Source: Marinobacter zhejiangensis (GTDB lineage Bacteria > Pseudomonadota > Gammaproteobacteria > Pseudomonadales > Oleiphilaceae). From it: DNA of 64,000 bases. The notes under the pieces were generated by a model. The model searched no databases. It saw only the letters and a program-made list of their open reading frames with translations, and had not been told where the DNA came from. Both the position numbers and the translations under genes were made by a program. The stretch lies in the NCBI RefSeq assembly GCF_900114775.1, contig NZ_FOUE01000004.1, positions 124,001 to 188,000 on the forward strand, read 5' to 3'. Below are positions 9,335-18,634 of the stretch, piece by piece (position 1 is the stretch's first letter; every line of letters begins with the position of its first letter).

Positions 9335-9574
9335 TTGGATACGCCAGAATATGAGGCTGAGCTGGATGCACGGGGATTGTTTTGTCCTGAGCCGGTCATG
9401 ATGCTCCACGGGCGGATTTTGGAGGTGCCGGAAGGTGGCATTCTGAAGGTGATTGCAACAGATCCATCCACTACGCGTGATATCCCGAGGTTTTGTCAGT
9501 TTCTCAATCACGAACTGGTGACAACCCAAGAGCTTGGGGCGGAGTATATTTACTTCATCCGCCGTGGCTCTTGA
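9335..9574 (+). CDS. tusA: TusA-family sulfur carrier-like protein
   Basis: A 79-residue protein with the TusA/SirA signature [15 protein letters not shown] (CPxP active Cys near residue 14) and the typical C-terminal half. TusA proteins pass persulfide sulfur, for example to tRNA thiouridine synthesis. The start is TTG at 9335, with AGGGGG five bases before it. It converges with dsbD, 6 nt between the stops. The thio-transfer enzyme MnmA is encoded at 27687-28817. This could instead be a TusA paralogue with another role, since no tusBCD genes are present. Confidence 0.85.
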   Translation: MDTPEYEAELDARGLFCPEPVMMLHGRILEVPEGGILKVIATDPSTTRDIPRFCQFLNHELVTTQELGAEYIYFIRRGS

Positions 9575-9580
9575 GCGGGA

Positions 9581-11425
9581 TTAGCGGCGCGTCAGTTTCG
9601 CGATGTGGTTAAGGAACTGACGTTGGTTCATTTCCCCGAGAACGCGGAGGTCCTCAACTTCACGGCCATCGTCGGCAAAGAAAAGAATGGCTGGCGGGCC
9701 GAACAGGCCGAGGCGGTCGAGTAAGGCCTGGTGCTCCGCAGTGTTGTCTGTGACATCCAGCTGCAACCAGCGGTAGCCAGAGAGCAAGGACCTGACTTCG
9801 GCGGTCGCAAATACCTCACGCTCCATCACTTTGCAGGAAATGCACCAGTCAGCGTAGAAGTCCAGCATGACCGGAGTGCCTGCATCCGCCGCTTGTTGCA
9901 GCTCTTGCTCAAGCTCGGTTGTCGACGCCAATGTCAGGAATGCTGATGTTTCCGGGGCCTCCATCGCCTGGGCTCTGCTGGTTGATGCGGTAAAGGCTGA
10001 CAAGGGTTTCAGTGGGTCGTGGGCCCCGGTCAGCGCACCGGTCAATAGCGCAAGGCCGTAGGCAAACAAGACCAGGCCAAACCCCTTCCAGGTTCGCTCC
10101 CAGCCGGCCTTGGCGTGATCAAATGCGCCGAGCTGAACGCCAGTGATGGCCGCCAGCAGGCCCCAGAGCGTGAGGGTCGTCCACGCTGGCAGCATCCTTT
10201 CCACAAGCCAGATAGCGACCGCCAGTAGCATGATGCCGTAAAAGGACTTCACCACGTTCATCCAGGGGCCAGTGGCGGGCAGCAGGCGTCTGCCGCCGAC
10301 GGCCACAAGGATAAGCGGCAGGCCCATACCAACACCCAGGGAAAACAAAGCGATACCGCCAAGGACGCCGTCTTGGGTAGTGCTGATGTAGAGCAGGCTG
10401 CCGGCTAGTGGTGCTGACACGCAAGGCGACACGATCAACGCCGACAAGGCGCCAATGCCAAAAACGCTGGCAATGCGGCTACCCGTGAGTTGATGGCTGG
10501 CGTGATTCAGTCGGTCACGAAGAAACCTGGGAAGCTGCAGGTCGTAAACGTTGAACATGGACAGGGCAAAGGCCACAAATAGGGCGGCAAACACCCCCAA
10601 TACCCATGGTGACTGAAGCTGCGCCTGGAGATTGAAACTGGCGCCGAGCAGCCCAGTAATGACGCCGGCTGCGGCGTATGTCAGCGCCATGCCCATCACA
10701 TAGCTGACGGAGAGCATCAGGGCATGGGTATGGGTCTGAGTGTTCTGACTGGATACCAGTGACGAGATGATGGGCACCATGGGCAACACGCAGGGCGTAA
10801 ACGTCAAACCAAGCCCGAGTAGCAGGAAAATCGCTGCGATTGTAGCCGTAGAGCGATTGGCGAGCAGGTTTGCCAGGCCGGTTGCGCTGTCGGTATCAAT
10901 GCGGGTGCTGCTGGCTTGTGCCGGGGCTGCCGAGCCGTCGGCTGTCGCATCATTTCCAGGGTAGAACAGAACGTCGCGGGTCTGCGGCGGGTAGCACAGA
11001 CCGGCCTCGGCACAGCCTTGATAGGTCACTTGAAGGTTAGCTTCGTTCACTCCCGCTGGCAGGGAGATCGGGATAGTGGCGGTCACCGGTTGTTCAAAAA
11101 CGGTGACCAGACCGAAAAACGGGTCTTCCTTGCTATCCCCAGCAATTGAATACTCTGGGGGACCCACGATAACGCCATCGTCCATTGTGGTAATGGCAAT
11201 GCGATCCCGGTATAGGTAATGCCCGGGAGTGATGTCCCAGGTCAGGGTGACCTGGCTGCCGGTGCTGGAGAAGGAAAACGGTAACGCTTCGTCCACCGGT
11301 AGAAAATCGCTTCCAGTTGACGAAAACAGCCCCGAGCCCTGGTTTCCAAAGGCCAAGGCCTTGACGGGGCTGAGCGCTACCAAGGCAACGGCAATAAGGA
11401 TCAGTGGCCATAGCCCGTTGATCAT
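9581..11425 (-). CDS. dsbD: Thiol:disulfide interchange protein DsbD
   Basis: About 614 residues from the ATG at 11425: signal peptide ending ALA, a periplasmic N-terminal domain with its Cys pair (CAEAGLC), an eight-helix domain with TPCVLP and SPCVSAP, and a C-terminal thioredoxin domain with WCISCK. DsbD carries electrons from cytosolic thioredoxin across the membrane to periplasmic thiol reductases, which also support c-type cytochrome maturation. The frame extends upstream to an ATG at 11503, but that would bury the signal peptide behind 26 residues. All six expected cysteines are present. Confidence 0.95.
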   Translation of the reverse strand: MINGLWPLILIAVALVALSPVKALAFGNQGSGLFSSTGSDFLPVDEALPFSFSSTGSQVTLTWDITPGHYLYRDRIAITTMDDGVIVGPPEYSIAGDSKEDPFFGLVTVFEQPVTATIPISLPAGVNEANLQVTYQGCAEAGLCYPPQTRDVLFYPGNDATADGSAAPAQASSTRIDTDSATGLANLLANRSTATIAAIFLLLGLGLTFTPCVLPMVPIISSLVSSQNTQTHTHALMLSVSYVMGMALTYAAAGVITGLLGASFNLQAQLQSPWVLGVFAALFVAFALSMFNVYDLQLPRFLRDRLNHASHQLTGSRIASVFGIGALSALIVSPCVSAPLAGSLLYISTTQDGVLGGIALFSLGVGMGLPLILVAVGGRRLLPATGPWMNVVKSFYGIMLLAVAIWLVERMLPAWTTLTLWGLLAAITGVQLGAFDHAKAGWERTWKGFGLVLFAYGLALLTGALTGAHDPLKPLSAFTASTSRAQAMEAPETSAFLTLASTTELEQELQQAADAGTPVMLDFYADWCISCKVMEREVFATAEVRSLLSGYRWLQLDVTDNTAEHQALLDRLGLFGPPAILFFADDGREVEDLRVLGEMNQRQFLNHIAKLTRR

Positions 11426-11641
11426 CGGGTTCCATCGGCCTTTATGAGCCTGATAGGGAGCTGTGTGGGGAGTGAACGCTGGCAGTGTTGTCAGTAACGC
11501 CATAAACCGGGCTGCTTCTCAGGAAAGTGGATCTGGATTCAGATTATACCGGCCATGCCGATAAAACACCGTGTAGACTCCAGGGGTGCGGATAAGTTCC
11601 CACTGGCATTGAGATCATTTAACACGCACAATAGCGAACGC

Positions 11642-12196
11642 ATGAAACACCATCCACACGATCTTGTCATGCTGTTTAACGACCTGTTCCGTGAAAGCTA
11701 CCGGACGATCCTGGTCCGAGGCGGCGATGAACCTGAGTATCTGCCAGAGACAGACGGCGGGGACGCCGCAAGGGTTATCTTTGCTCACGGCTATTACGCC
11801 AGTGCCTTGCATGAAATAAGTCATTGGTGCATTGCCGGCCAACATCGGCGCACGCTGGTGGATTATGGCTACTGGTACTGCCCGGACGGCCGGACTCCGG
11901 AACAACAAAAGTCGTTTGAGCAGGTTGAGGTCAAGCCACAAGCACTAGAGTGGCTGTTTTCGGTTGCGGCCGGATTCCGCTTCCACATCAGCGTAGATAA
12001 CCTCAATGGCGATGGCGCTGTTGATGAGGATGGATTTAAACGCAAGGTGTGGGAACAGGCTGACTGCTATCTTAAAGAGGGAATGCCGAAAAGGGGACGC
12101 GCCTTTTTTCGGACCCTAATGGATTTTTATGGTACGGCACACCGGTTTGCAGCAGCCTGGCAAGCTGAACGCCCAGACCCGGCACCCGTTAACTAA
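11642..12196 (+). CDS. epmC: Elongation factor P hydroxylase EpmC
   Basis: A 184-residue protein matching the EpmC/YfcM family in length. It contains ASALHEISHWCIAG, a HExxH-like metal-binding segment typical of the family, and the following YGYWYCPDGRTPEQQ. EpmC hydroxylates the beta-lysylated lysine of elongation factor P. The open frame starts at 11555, but the ATG at 11642 (MKHHPHDL) gives the usual length. It is 25 nt upstream of rhlB in the same direction. epmA, epmB and efp are not in the window. Confidence 0.88.
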   Translation: MKHHPHDLVMLFNDLFRESYRTILVRGGDEPEYLPETDGGDAARVIFAHGYYASALHEISHWCIAGQHRRTLVDYGYWYCPDGRTPEQQKSFEQVEVKPQALEWLFSVAAGFRFHISVDNLNGDGAVDEDGFKRKVWEQADCYLKEGMPKRGRAFFRTLMDFYGTAHRFAAAWQAERPDPAPVN

Positions 12197-12221
12197 CGAC
12201 GGTAAGGTATCCTGACTGTAT

Positions 12222-13562
12222 ATGACAACCTCCAATCCCCAAACGGCCTCTCCCATGGATGCTTCCACGGATCCGCAAGCGCAAAGCTCTATATCTCCCG
12301 CTAACAGCAGCAGTGTCCGTTTTTCCGACCTCAATCTGGATTCCCGGTTGCTCAATGCCATTACCGATATCGGGTTTACCCACTGTACCCCCATCCAGGC
12401 TGAAACACTGCCATTCACGCTGGCATGCGAGGATTTGATCGGGCAAGCGCAGACCGGTACTGGTAAGACCGCGGCATTTCTGATTACTGCAATCCAAAGT
12501 TTGCTTGAAACTCCCATTCCTGCCAAAGACCGTTTTGCCTCCGAGCCCCGGGTGCTGGCGCTGGCGCCTACCCGCGAGCTGGCGATGCAGATTGCCAAGG
12601 ATGCTGAGCAGCTGTGTGGGTATACCGGTCACAACGTTGTGACTGTTGTCGGCGGTATGAACTATGACAAGCAGCGGGATCAGCTCCAGAATGAGATTGT
12701 CGACATTCTTGTTGCCACGCCAGGCCGGTTGATTGATTTCCTGGGCTCCCAGGACGTGTTCCTTGACCAGCTCGACATACTGATCCTGGATGAAGCAGAT
12801 CGCATGCTGGATATGGGCTTTATTCCGGATGTTAAGCGGATCATTCGCAAATGTACGCCAAAGGAAGAGCGCCAGACACTACTGTTCAGTGCCACGTTCA
12901 ACCAGGATGTTCTCAACCTGGCGTCCATGTGGACCCGTAATGCTGAGTTTGTGGAGATCGAGCCGGAGCAGAAGACCGCAGAGCGCGTGAAGCAGACGGT
13001 TTACCTGGTCAGTGAAGACGACAAGTTGACGGTGTTGGTGAACTACCTGCAGCGGCCGGGCGTGGACAAGGCGATTGTGTTTGCCAACCGTCGGGACCAG
13101 TGTCGTGACCTGGAGGAAAACCTTCAGAACCAGGGTGTCAAAGTCGCCATGATGTCTGGGGAAATTGCCCAGAACAAGCGTCTCAAGACCCTGGATCAGT
13201 TCAAGCGCGGTACCATTCAGGTGCTTGTGGCTACAGACGTGGCTGGTCGTGGTATTCATGTGGACGGAGTGACCCACGTGTTCAACTACAACCTGCCGGA
13301 CAACGCTGAAGACTACGTCCACCGCATTGGGCGGACCGGACGGGCGGGGCAGCATGGTATTTCCATCAGTCTTGCCGGTGAGGATGACTCCTTCTCGTTG
13401 CCCGCTATTGAGACATACATCAGCCAGAAGCTGACCTCGACTGTACCGGAAGAGGATCTGATGCAGCCGTTGTCCAAACCCGCGATCAAACGGCGTCGCA
13501 GTGGCGGCGGTGGCGGTCGCCGGCCGGCCGGAAACCGGGGGCCCCGGCCACGCAGGTCTTGA
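12222..13562 (+). CDS. rhlB: ATP-dependent RNA helicase RhlB
   Basis: A 446-residue DEAD-box helicase with Q motif CTPIQ, motif I AQTGTGKT, PTRELAMQ, DEAD, SAT, the segment DVAGRGIH, and HRIGRTGR. Overall sequence follows the RhlB subfamily, with an N-terminal S/Q/P-rich extension of about 30 residues and a short Arg/Gly-rich tail (about 30 residues) likely to bind RNA. RhlB unwinds RNA in degradosomes with RNase E, which is not in the window. It sits between epmC and pdxB and starts 10 nt before pdxB, so an operon is likely. Confidence 0.9.
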   Translation: MTTSNPQTASPMDASTDPQAQSSISPANSSSVRFSDLNLDSRLLNAITDIGFTHCTPIQAETLPFTLACEDLIGQAQTGTGKTAAFLITAIQSLLETPIPAKDRFASEPRVLALAPTRELAMQIAKDAEQLCGYTGHNVVTVVGGMNYDKQRDQLQNEIVDILVATPGRLIDFLGSQDVFLDQLDILILDEADRMLDMGFIPDVKRIIRKCTPKEERQTLLFSATFNQDVLNLASMWTRNAEFVEIEPEQKTAERVKQTVYLVSEDDKLTVLVNYLQRPGVDKAIVFANRRDQCRDLEENLQNQGVKVAMMSGEIAQNKRLKTLDQFKRGTIQVLVATDVAGRGIHVDGVTHVFNYNLPDNAEDYVHRIGRTGRAGQHGISISLAGEDDSFSLPAIETYISQKLTSTVPEEDLMQPLSKPAIKRRRSGGGGGRRPAGNRGPRPRRS

Positions 13563-13572
13563 GCATAGGTAA

Positions 13573-14727
13573 ATGAGCATGTTGATCGTAGCGGACGAGA
13601 ATATTCCCTTATTGGATTCATTCTTTGGCGATTTTGGTGAAATCCGGAGAGTTTCCGGGCGCCTGATGAAGGCAGAGGACGTGGCTGATGCGGATGTTCT
13701 TCTGGTGCGCTCTGTCACCCGTGTAACGCCTTCGCTACTTCAAGGCAGCCGGGTAAAGTTCGTTGGAACGGCAACCATCGGAACGGATCACATTGATCAG
13801 GCCTGGCTCGAAGAAAATGGCATCGCTTTCTGCGCGGCGCCAGGTTGCAATGCCAACAGCGTGGTGGAATACGTACTCAGTGTTCTTGCGCTTTATGCAG
13901 AGCGGCGCGGGATTGAAGACTGGAGCGAGCTTTCGGTCGGGATTGTCGGGGTAGGGAATGTCGGTGGTGAGCTGGCCCGGAAGCTGGATCGTCTCGGCTT
14001 TACCGTCAAGCTTTGTGATCCACCAAGGGCTGAGGTCGAGCCGGAAGTGGACTTTGCCACTCTTGATGAGGCGCTCGACTGTGATGTCGTCACGTTGCAT
14101 ACGCCTCTGGAGATTGGGGGAGCACATCCCACTTACCACCTGTTGGGGGCAGACCGGTTACAGGCGTTGCGTGGGGATCAGTTGCTCATCAACACCAGTC
14201 GGGGAGAGGTGGTCGACAATCAGGCGCTGCTCAACCGCCTGGGTCAGCCAGAAGCGCCGGTGGTGGCTCTTGATGTTTGGGAGCAGGAGCCGGTGATTAT
14301 GCCGGAGTTGGTCAACAAGGTTTGGTTGGCTACGCCGCATATTGCCGGGTACAGCCTGGAAGGAAAGCTGCAGGGTACTGAAATTATCTACCAAGCGGTT
14401 TGCCGGTTCCTCGGTTTTCCTGTGCGGAAGCAGGCCGGGCAATTCCTCCCGGAGCCTGCCCTGAGTAAGCTGAGCTTTACCAGTTCGGCTGAGGACGATG
14501 CTGCGGCATTTACCGCCATGCGGTGTTGCTATGACCCTCGGCGCGATGACGCCAACTTGCGGCTGGTGATGGGGCTGGATGCCAGCGAACGGGGCGCGGC
14601 TTTTGATCGTTTGCGGAAAGACTATCCGGTAAGAAGGGAGTTCAGTAGCGTTAAGGTTCAGTTAAAGGGAACCAGCAAGATTCTGCGCGACACCTTCAAG
14701 GACTTGGGGTTCAAACTGAAAATCTAG
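13573..14727 (+). CDS. pdxB: Erythronate-4-phosphate dehydrogenase PdxB
   Basis: A 384-residue D-2-hydroxyacid dehydrogenase with PdxB features: N-terminal MLIVADENIPLLDSFFG, NAD-binding GIVGVGNVGGELARKL, INTSRGEVVDN, catalytic His in ATPHIAGYS, and the extra C-terminal dimerisation domain of about 90 residues typical of PdxB. It oxidises 4-phosphoerythronate in the DXP-dependent pathway to pyridoxal phosphate. The gene follows rhlB by 10 nt and ends at a strong hairpin. Confidence 0.96.
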   Translation: MSMLIVADENIPLLDSFFGDFGEIRRVSGRLMKAEDVADADVLLVRSVTRVTPSLLQGSRVKFVGTATIGTDHIDQAWLEENGIAFCAAPGCNANSVVEYVLSVLALYAERRGIEDWSELSVGIVGVGNVGGELARKLDRLGFTVKLCDPPRAEVEPEVDFATLDEALDCDVVTLHTPLEIGGAHPTYHLLGADRLQALRGDQLLINTSRGEVVDNQALLNRLGQPEAPVVALDVWEQEPVIMPELVNKVWLATPHIAGYSLEGKLQGTEIIYQAVCRFLGFPVRKQAGQFLPEPALSKLSFTSSAEDDAAAFTAMRCCYDPRRDDANLRLVMGLDASERGAAFDRLRKDYPVRREFSSVKVQLKGTSKILRDTFKDLGFKLKI

Positions 14728-14750
14728 AAAATCGGCGTTATGCCGATTTT
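14728..14750. terminator. Bidirectional terminator between pdxB and the PA1571-type gene
   Basis: A perfect 9-bp stem, AAAATCGGC/GCCGATTTT, with loop GTTAT. It starts directly after the pdxB stop codon and has A-runs and T-runs on both sides, so it can stop transcripts from either direction. The TAA of the minus-strand gene lies at the start of the loop (14738-14740). Confidence 0.85.
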
Positions 14751-14923
14751 CTGATTTCTGAAGCCTGGGGTTCAGGTTGGGACTGGATCAGTGATTCCAG
14801 TGTCTGGCGGACCATGGTGTCCGTGATAGGAACTTCTCGACCGTCGGATAGAACAATCGCTGCGCCGTTCATCCAGGGTTCTGACATATGTTTCTGTTGC
14901 ATCACGGTGTTGCCCTCTCTCAT
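14738..14923 (-). CDS. PA1571-family small protein
   Basis: A 61-residue protein. The core NGAAIVLSDGREVPITDTMVRQTLESL resembles the short PA1571-type proteins of Pseudomonas and relatives, whose function is unknown. The ATG at 14923 has AGGAA about six bases upstream, so I keep it, although an in-frame ATG at 14902 gives a 54-residue form. It is monocistronic and ends within the loop of the shared terminator. Charged and soluble, with no membrane helix or Cys. Confidence 0.72.
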   Translation of the reverse strand: MREGNTVMQQKHMSEPWMNGAAIVLSDGREVPITDTMVRQTLESLIQSQPEPQASEIRKSA

Positions 14924-15142
14924 TTTTGTTCCTCATCGAGTTCCAGGAGTCATTGACTGGCTCCTTGCGTCCCATTCCCTTGGTACGACCCAACACTACC
15001 CTTTGATTATGTCTGAAATATGACTGGGCAAGTGTGAACCTATTGGCAGTATCGTTGCTGAAAAAATAGACGGCTATTCTACAAAGGGTGTAGATGGGTT
15101 GGTCGGATGGAGGGTGCGGCCAGAGCGGCTGTCGAGAAAAGC

Positions 15143-15166
15143 AAAAGGCCCCGGAAGGGGCCTTTT
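15143..15166 (-). terminator. Rho-independent terminator of htpX
   Basis: A perfect 10-bp stem AAAAGGCCCC/GGGGCCTTTT with a GGAA loop (plus-strand reading), 30 nt after the htpX stop. On the minus strand it ends in TTTT followed by GCTTTTC. No plus-strand gene precedes it, so it serves htpX. Confidence 0.88.
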
Positions 15167-15196
15167 CTGTTATTACCGGAGCAATAGGAATACGTT

Positions 15197-16078
15197 TCAG
15201 AGGTTCGCTTGTTGCAAAGCGGCAATGCGCTCTTCCAGCGGCGGGTGGGTCATGAACAGGGCGCTCAAACCACCACGCTGACCACGGTTTATGCCAAATG
15301 CCTGCAGCGTGTCCGGCATCTGGTCCGGTACTTCGCTTTCCTGTCTGAGTCGTGACAGGGCGCTGATCATGGCGCCACGTCCAGCTAACTGTGCTCCGGC
15401 AATGTCTGCACGGAACTCGCGGCGGCGGGAGAACCAGAATACTATCGTGCTGGCGAGGATGCCGAGTACCAGCTCTGCAATCAGGCTGACAATAAAGAAC
15501 CCTGGTCCGTGGCCATTTTCTGACTTGAACACCGCACGGTCGACGACAGAGCCAATCACCCGCGATGCAAAAATAACGAAGGTGTTGACCACGCCCTGGA
15601 TCAGCGTCAGGGTGACCATGTCTCCGTTGGCAACATGGCCAATTTCGTGACCGAGGACTGCTCGAATCTCGTCCTTATCGAAGCGTCGTAGCAGTCCCTC
15701 GCTGACTGCGACCAATGAGGCGTTCCGGTTCCAGCCCGTGGCAAAGGCGTTGGACTGGGAGGCAGGGAAGATTGCGACCTCCGGCATCCCGATGCCGGCA
15801 TTCCGGGCAAGTTCCGCTACGGTATCCACCAGCCAGCGTTCCGCGGGCGTTTGTGGGTTATCAATGATCTTGGCGCGAGTGCTCCACTTTGCCATCGGCT
15901 TGGACAGGAACAGGGAGATGAGGGCGCCTGCAAAGCCAAAGACGGCGGCAAAGGCCAGCAACGATCCGTACTGGATACCGTTATGAGCGAGGTAGCTGTC
16001 AACTCCCAGCAGTTTCAGCGTAATGCTGGCAACCAGAATCACAGCCAGGTTGGTGGCAAGAAACAACAGTATTCGCAT
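15197..16078 (-). CDS. htpX: Membrane zinc metalloprotease HtpX
   Basis: A 293-residue M48 protease with two N-terminal helices (about 3-23 and 38-58), the zinc motif HEIGH at 144-148, two further helices (about 155-175 and 195-215), and a downstream acidic ligand in [11 protein letters not shown]. HtpX degrades misfolded inner-membrane proteins and is often part of the envelope-stress response. It is monocistronic with its own terminator. The N-terminus [10 protein letters not shown] matches the family. Confidence 0.96.
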   Translation of the reverse strand: MRILLFLATNLAVILVASITLKLLGVDSYLAHNGIQYGSLLAFAAVFGFAGALISLFLSKPMAKWSTRAKIIDNPQTPAERWLVDTVAELARNAGIGMPEVAIFPASQSNAFATGWNRNASLVAVSEGLLRRFDKDEIRAVLGHEIGHVANGDMVTLTLIQGVVNTFVIFASRVIGSVVDRAVFKSENGHGPGFFIVSLIAELVLGILASTIVFWFSRRREFRADIAGAQLAGRGAMISALSRLRQESEVPDQMPDTLQAFGINRGQRGGLSALFMTHPPLEERIAALQQANL

Positions 16079-16199
16079 CTAAGTTTCCCTTATCAATGCT
16101 GAACCGATCGGCGGGCCTGTATTGGCACCGTTTCTAACGGTGATATGGGGCTCTCCGCAGGGGGTTCAAGCACCTTAGGGGAATTTAATGCATCAGGGG

Positions 16200-16670
16200 T
16201 TAGTGGTCTGGCTCGTCTCGGAAAAAAATTTCCTGCATAACATGGCTAAGCTTTGCGGAATGACCGGTGCGCAAGGTCTCCCGAATGATGTGGACATGGG
16301 TTGTCAGGTCGGCCCGGACCGAAGGGGGTAACGATTCCCCCCCGGCAATAACGTGGGGCTCAACGCTTGCAACCAGGGTCGGGCTGGCGGGTGCGCTCAG
16401 TCGGGTAAAGGCCCGCTGGCTGAGAACCGCCTGATCCAGTGCTTCCTGGCGGATGGTGTCCACGTAGCGGATCAGGCCCTCTTCTGCCATCCACAACAGG
16501 CTGCCGAAACAGGCCATATGGCGGCGGGAATGAAGGCCGAATTCGTCAGGCTCATCAGGTCCGGCGATGTCCTCGACGAACAGGTTAACTCGCCGCGGGA
16601 ACGCATTGTACAGTTGAACCAGCGCGACTGCGGTGTCTTTGTAGAACTCCTCGATATGAATATCGGCCAC
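16200..16670 (-). CDS. Hypothetical protein downstream of alaA
   Basis: A 156-residue protein I do not recognise. It starts 13 nt after the alaA stop, so it is probably co-transcribed. Features visible: an N-terminal helical part (ADIHIEEFYKDTAVALVQLYNAF), then LFVEDIAGPDEPDEFGLHSRRH, and a C-terminal half with THVHIIRETLRTGH and SKLSHVMQEIF. No signal peptide or clear metal site. The open frame has normal codon use and a compact fit next to alaA, so it is likely a real gene. Function is unknown. Confidence 0.75.
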   Translation of the reverse strand: MADIHIEEFYKDTAVALVQLYNAFPRRVNLFVEDIAGPDEPDEFGLHSRRHMACFGSLLWMAEEGLIRYVDTIRQEALDQAVLSQRAFTRLSAPASPTLVASVEPHVIAGGESLPPSVRADLTTHVHIIRETLRTGHSAKLSHVMQEIFFRDEPDH

Positions 16671-16683
16671 GCCTGGGCTCCGG

Positions 16684-17922
16684 TTATTGCTGGTAAGTGG
16701 ACAGGAAATGAGCCAGCCGTGTCATGGAGTCTTCCAGTGTATCCTTGCGGGGCAGGAAGACGACTCGCAGGTGCTGACGGTCATCGATATTAAACGCCGA
16801 CCCCTGCACCAACAGTATTTTCTCCTGAAGCAGAAGGTCCAGGACCAACTTTTCATCATTGGCAATCGGATAGCGTTTGGGGTCAAGCTTCGGGAATAGG
16901 TAAAGCGCTCCACTGGGCTTGACGCAGCTGACACCAGGGATATCGTTCAACATGGACCACGCCGTCATGCGTTGCTCATACAGACGCCCGCCAGGGACCA
17001 CCAGGTCGTTGATGGACTGGTAGCCGCCAAGCGCAGTCTGTATGGCCAGCTGAGCCGGCACGTTGGCACACAGCCGCATGTTCGACAGCATCTCGATGCC
17101 TTCGATCAGGTCATTGGCCCGGTGTTTGGCGCCACTGATGATCATCCAGCCCGAGCGATAGCCCGCCGCCCTGTAGTTCTTGGACAGGCCGTTGTAAGTG
17201 ATGAACAACACATCATCTGCCAGGGAGGCGGTCGAGATATGCTGAACCCCGTCGTACAGGATCTTGTCGTAGATCTCGTCGGACAGCACAACAAGGTTGT
17301 GCTTGCGGGCCAGTTCAATCACTTCAAGCAGCAATTCCTTTGAATAAACCGCCCCAGTGGGGTTATTCGGATTGATCAGCACGATCGCTTTAGTGCGCGG
17401 CGTAATCTTTTTCTTGATGTCATCAATATCCGGGAACCATCCCTGCTCTTCATCGCAACGATAGTGCACAGGCTTTCCGCTGGACAGGGTGACAGCCGCC
17501 GTCCACAGGGGGTAGTCCGGAGCGGGAATCAGCACTTCGTCGCCGGTGTTGAGCAGGGCCTGCATAGACATCACAATCAGCTCGCTGACGCCGTTGCCAA
17601 GGAAAATGTCGTCGATATCCACCTTGTCGATGCCCCGCTGCTGGCAGTAGTGCATCACGGCTTTTCGTGCGGAGAACAGCCCTTTGGACTCAACATAGCC
17701 CTGGGCCTGGTGCATGTTGTAAATGACGTCTTGCTGAATCTCTTCGGGGACATCCAGCTCAAACGCGGCGGGGTTGCCGATGTTCAGTTTCAGAACCCGG
17801 TGGCCTTCCTCTTCGAGACGACGCGCCTCGCGCAGAACCACGCCACGAATTTCATAACACACATTATCGAGCTTGGCGGACTTCATGTAGTTCTGCATAG
17901 GGTTTGGCTTCCGGTTGTTCAT
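16684..17922 (-). CDS. alaA: Alanine-synthesising transaminase AlaA
   Basis: A 412-residue fold-type I PLP aminotransferase very close to E. coli AlaA: LEEEGHRVLKLNIGNPA, NPNNPTGAVYSKELL, PLP lysine K248 in YNGLSKNYRAAGYRSGW, and MRLCANVPAQLAIQTALGGYQS. It makes alanine from pyruvate and glutamate. The start used adds about 12 residues compared with MKSAKLDNV, which could be the true start (ATG near 17886). A hypothetical gene follows at 13 nt. Confidence 0.93.
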   Translation of the reverse strand: MNNRKPNPMQNYMKSAKLDNVCYEIRGVVLREARRLEEEGHRVLKLNIGNPAAFELDVPEEIQQDVIYNMHQAQGYVESKGLFSARKAVMHYCQQRGIDKVDIDDIFLGNGVSELIVMSMQALLNTGDEVLIPAPDYPLWTAAVTLSSGKPVHYRCDEEQGWFPDIDDIKKKITPRTKAIVLINPNNPTGAVYSKELLLEVIELARKHNLVVLSDEIYDKILYDGVQHISTASLADDVLFITYNGLSKNYRAAGYRSGWMIISGAKHRANDLIEGIEMLSNMRLCANVPAQLAIQTALGGYQSINDLVVPGGRLYEQRMTAWSMLNDIPGVSCVKPSGALYLFPKLDPKRYPIANDEKLVLDLLLQEKILLVQGSAFNIDDRQHLRVVFLPRKDTLEDSMTRLAHFLSTYQQ

Positions 17923-18063
17923 CGTAAGGCCATTATTCTATCGGAGCATTTGTCTGCGGCAACACCTCAATCGTGATCAATTATGGCAAAAATGGTACAG
18001 AGGCCAGATATTTAAGCAGTACAGACTCACTTATCGCCTTGCGCCCTGTGTGTTGATCATTTA

Positions 18064-18108
18064 TTGTCCCAAAATGATTGTGCACAATATAATTGTTAAA
18101 AATATAAT
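18064..18108 (+). promoter_or_regulatory. Promoter and palindromic operator of gpx-ohrR
   Basis: TTGTCC (18064-18069) and a perfect TATAAT (18088-18093), 18 nt apart, form a plausible sigma-70 promoter; a second TATAAT lies at 18103-18108. Two overlapping palindromes cover the -10: ATTGTGCACAAT (18077-18088) and ACAAT-ATA-ATTGT (18084-18096). The second closely resembles known OhrR operators built on ACAATT/AATTGT. OhrR is encoded by the second gene downstream, so autoregulation is a reasonable inference. Confidence 0.65.
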
Positions 18109-18148
18109 TCCCTTACATTCACAGCGTTTATTAAAGAGAGGAATCCGC

Positions 18149-18634
18149 ATGACGGCCCAATCGGTTTATGACATTGAGGTTCAGGATATCAAAGGCAATC
18201 AGCATTCAATGGGTGAGTACCGTGGCAAGGTGCTGCTGATCGTCAATACCGCCAGCAAGTGCGGGTTTACCCCCCAGTTTGAAGGGTTGCAAGCGCTGTA
18301 TTCCGATCTCAAAGAGCAGGGGCTGGAGGTACTTGGATTCCCGTGCAATCAGTTTATGAGTCAGGATCCGGCGGATAACGATGCCATCAGCCAGTTTTGT
18401 TCCCTGAACTACGGTGTCGATTTTCCCATGTTTGGCAAAATTGAAGTGAATGGCCCGGGTACCCACCCCCTTTACCAGGTGCTCAAAGCCGAAGCAAAAG
18501 GGTTGCTCGGATCCGAAAAGATCAAATGGAATTTCACCAAGTTCCTTCTTAACCGGGATGGCAAGGTGGTTAAGCGTTACCCGCCAACGGCCAAGCCTGA
18601 AGCCATCCGTGGCGATATCGAAAAACTGCTATGA
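18149..18634 (+). CDS. Glutathione peroxidase family protein (thiol peroxidase)
   Basis: A 161-residue protein of the Gpx family: NTASKCGFTPQ with peroxidatic Cys 38, GFPCNQFMSQDPADN with the usual resolving-Cys region, and KWNFTKFLL with the conserved Trp/Asn. Bacterial members of this type usually reduce peroxides using thioredoxin. The ATG at 18149 has AGAGAGGA upstream. The stop overlaps the ohrR start by 4 nt, which suggests peroxide-regulated expression. Confidence 0.93.
   Translation: MTAQSVYDIEVQDIKGNQHSMGEYRGKVLLIVNTASKCGFTPQFEGLQALYSDLKEQGLEVLGFPCNQFMSQDPADNDAISQFCSLNYGVDFPMFGKIEVNGPGTHPLYQVLKAEAKGLLGSEKIKWNFTKFLLNRDGKVVKRYPPTAKPEAIRGDIEKLL

Noticed and set aside
12879..13718. 279-codon minus-strand frame opposite rhlB/pdxB
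   Set aside because: Overlaps two well-supported genes and shows no domain.
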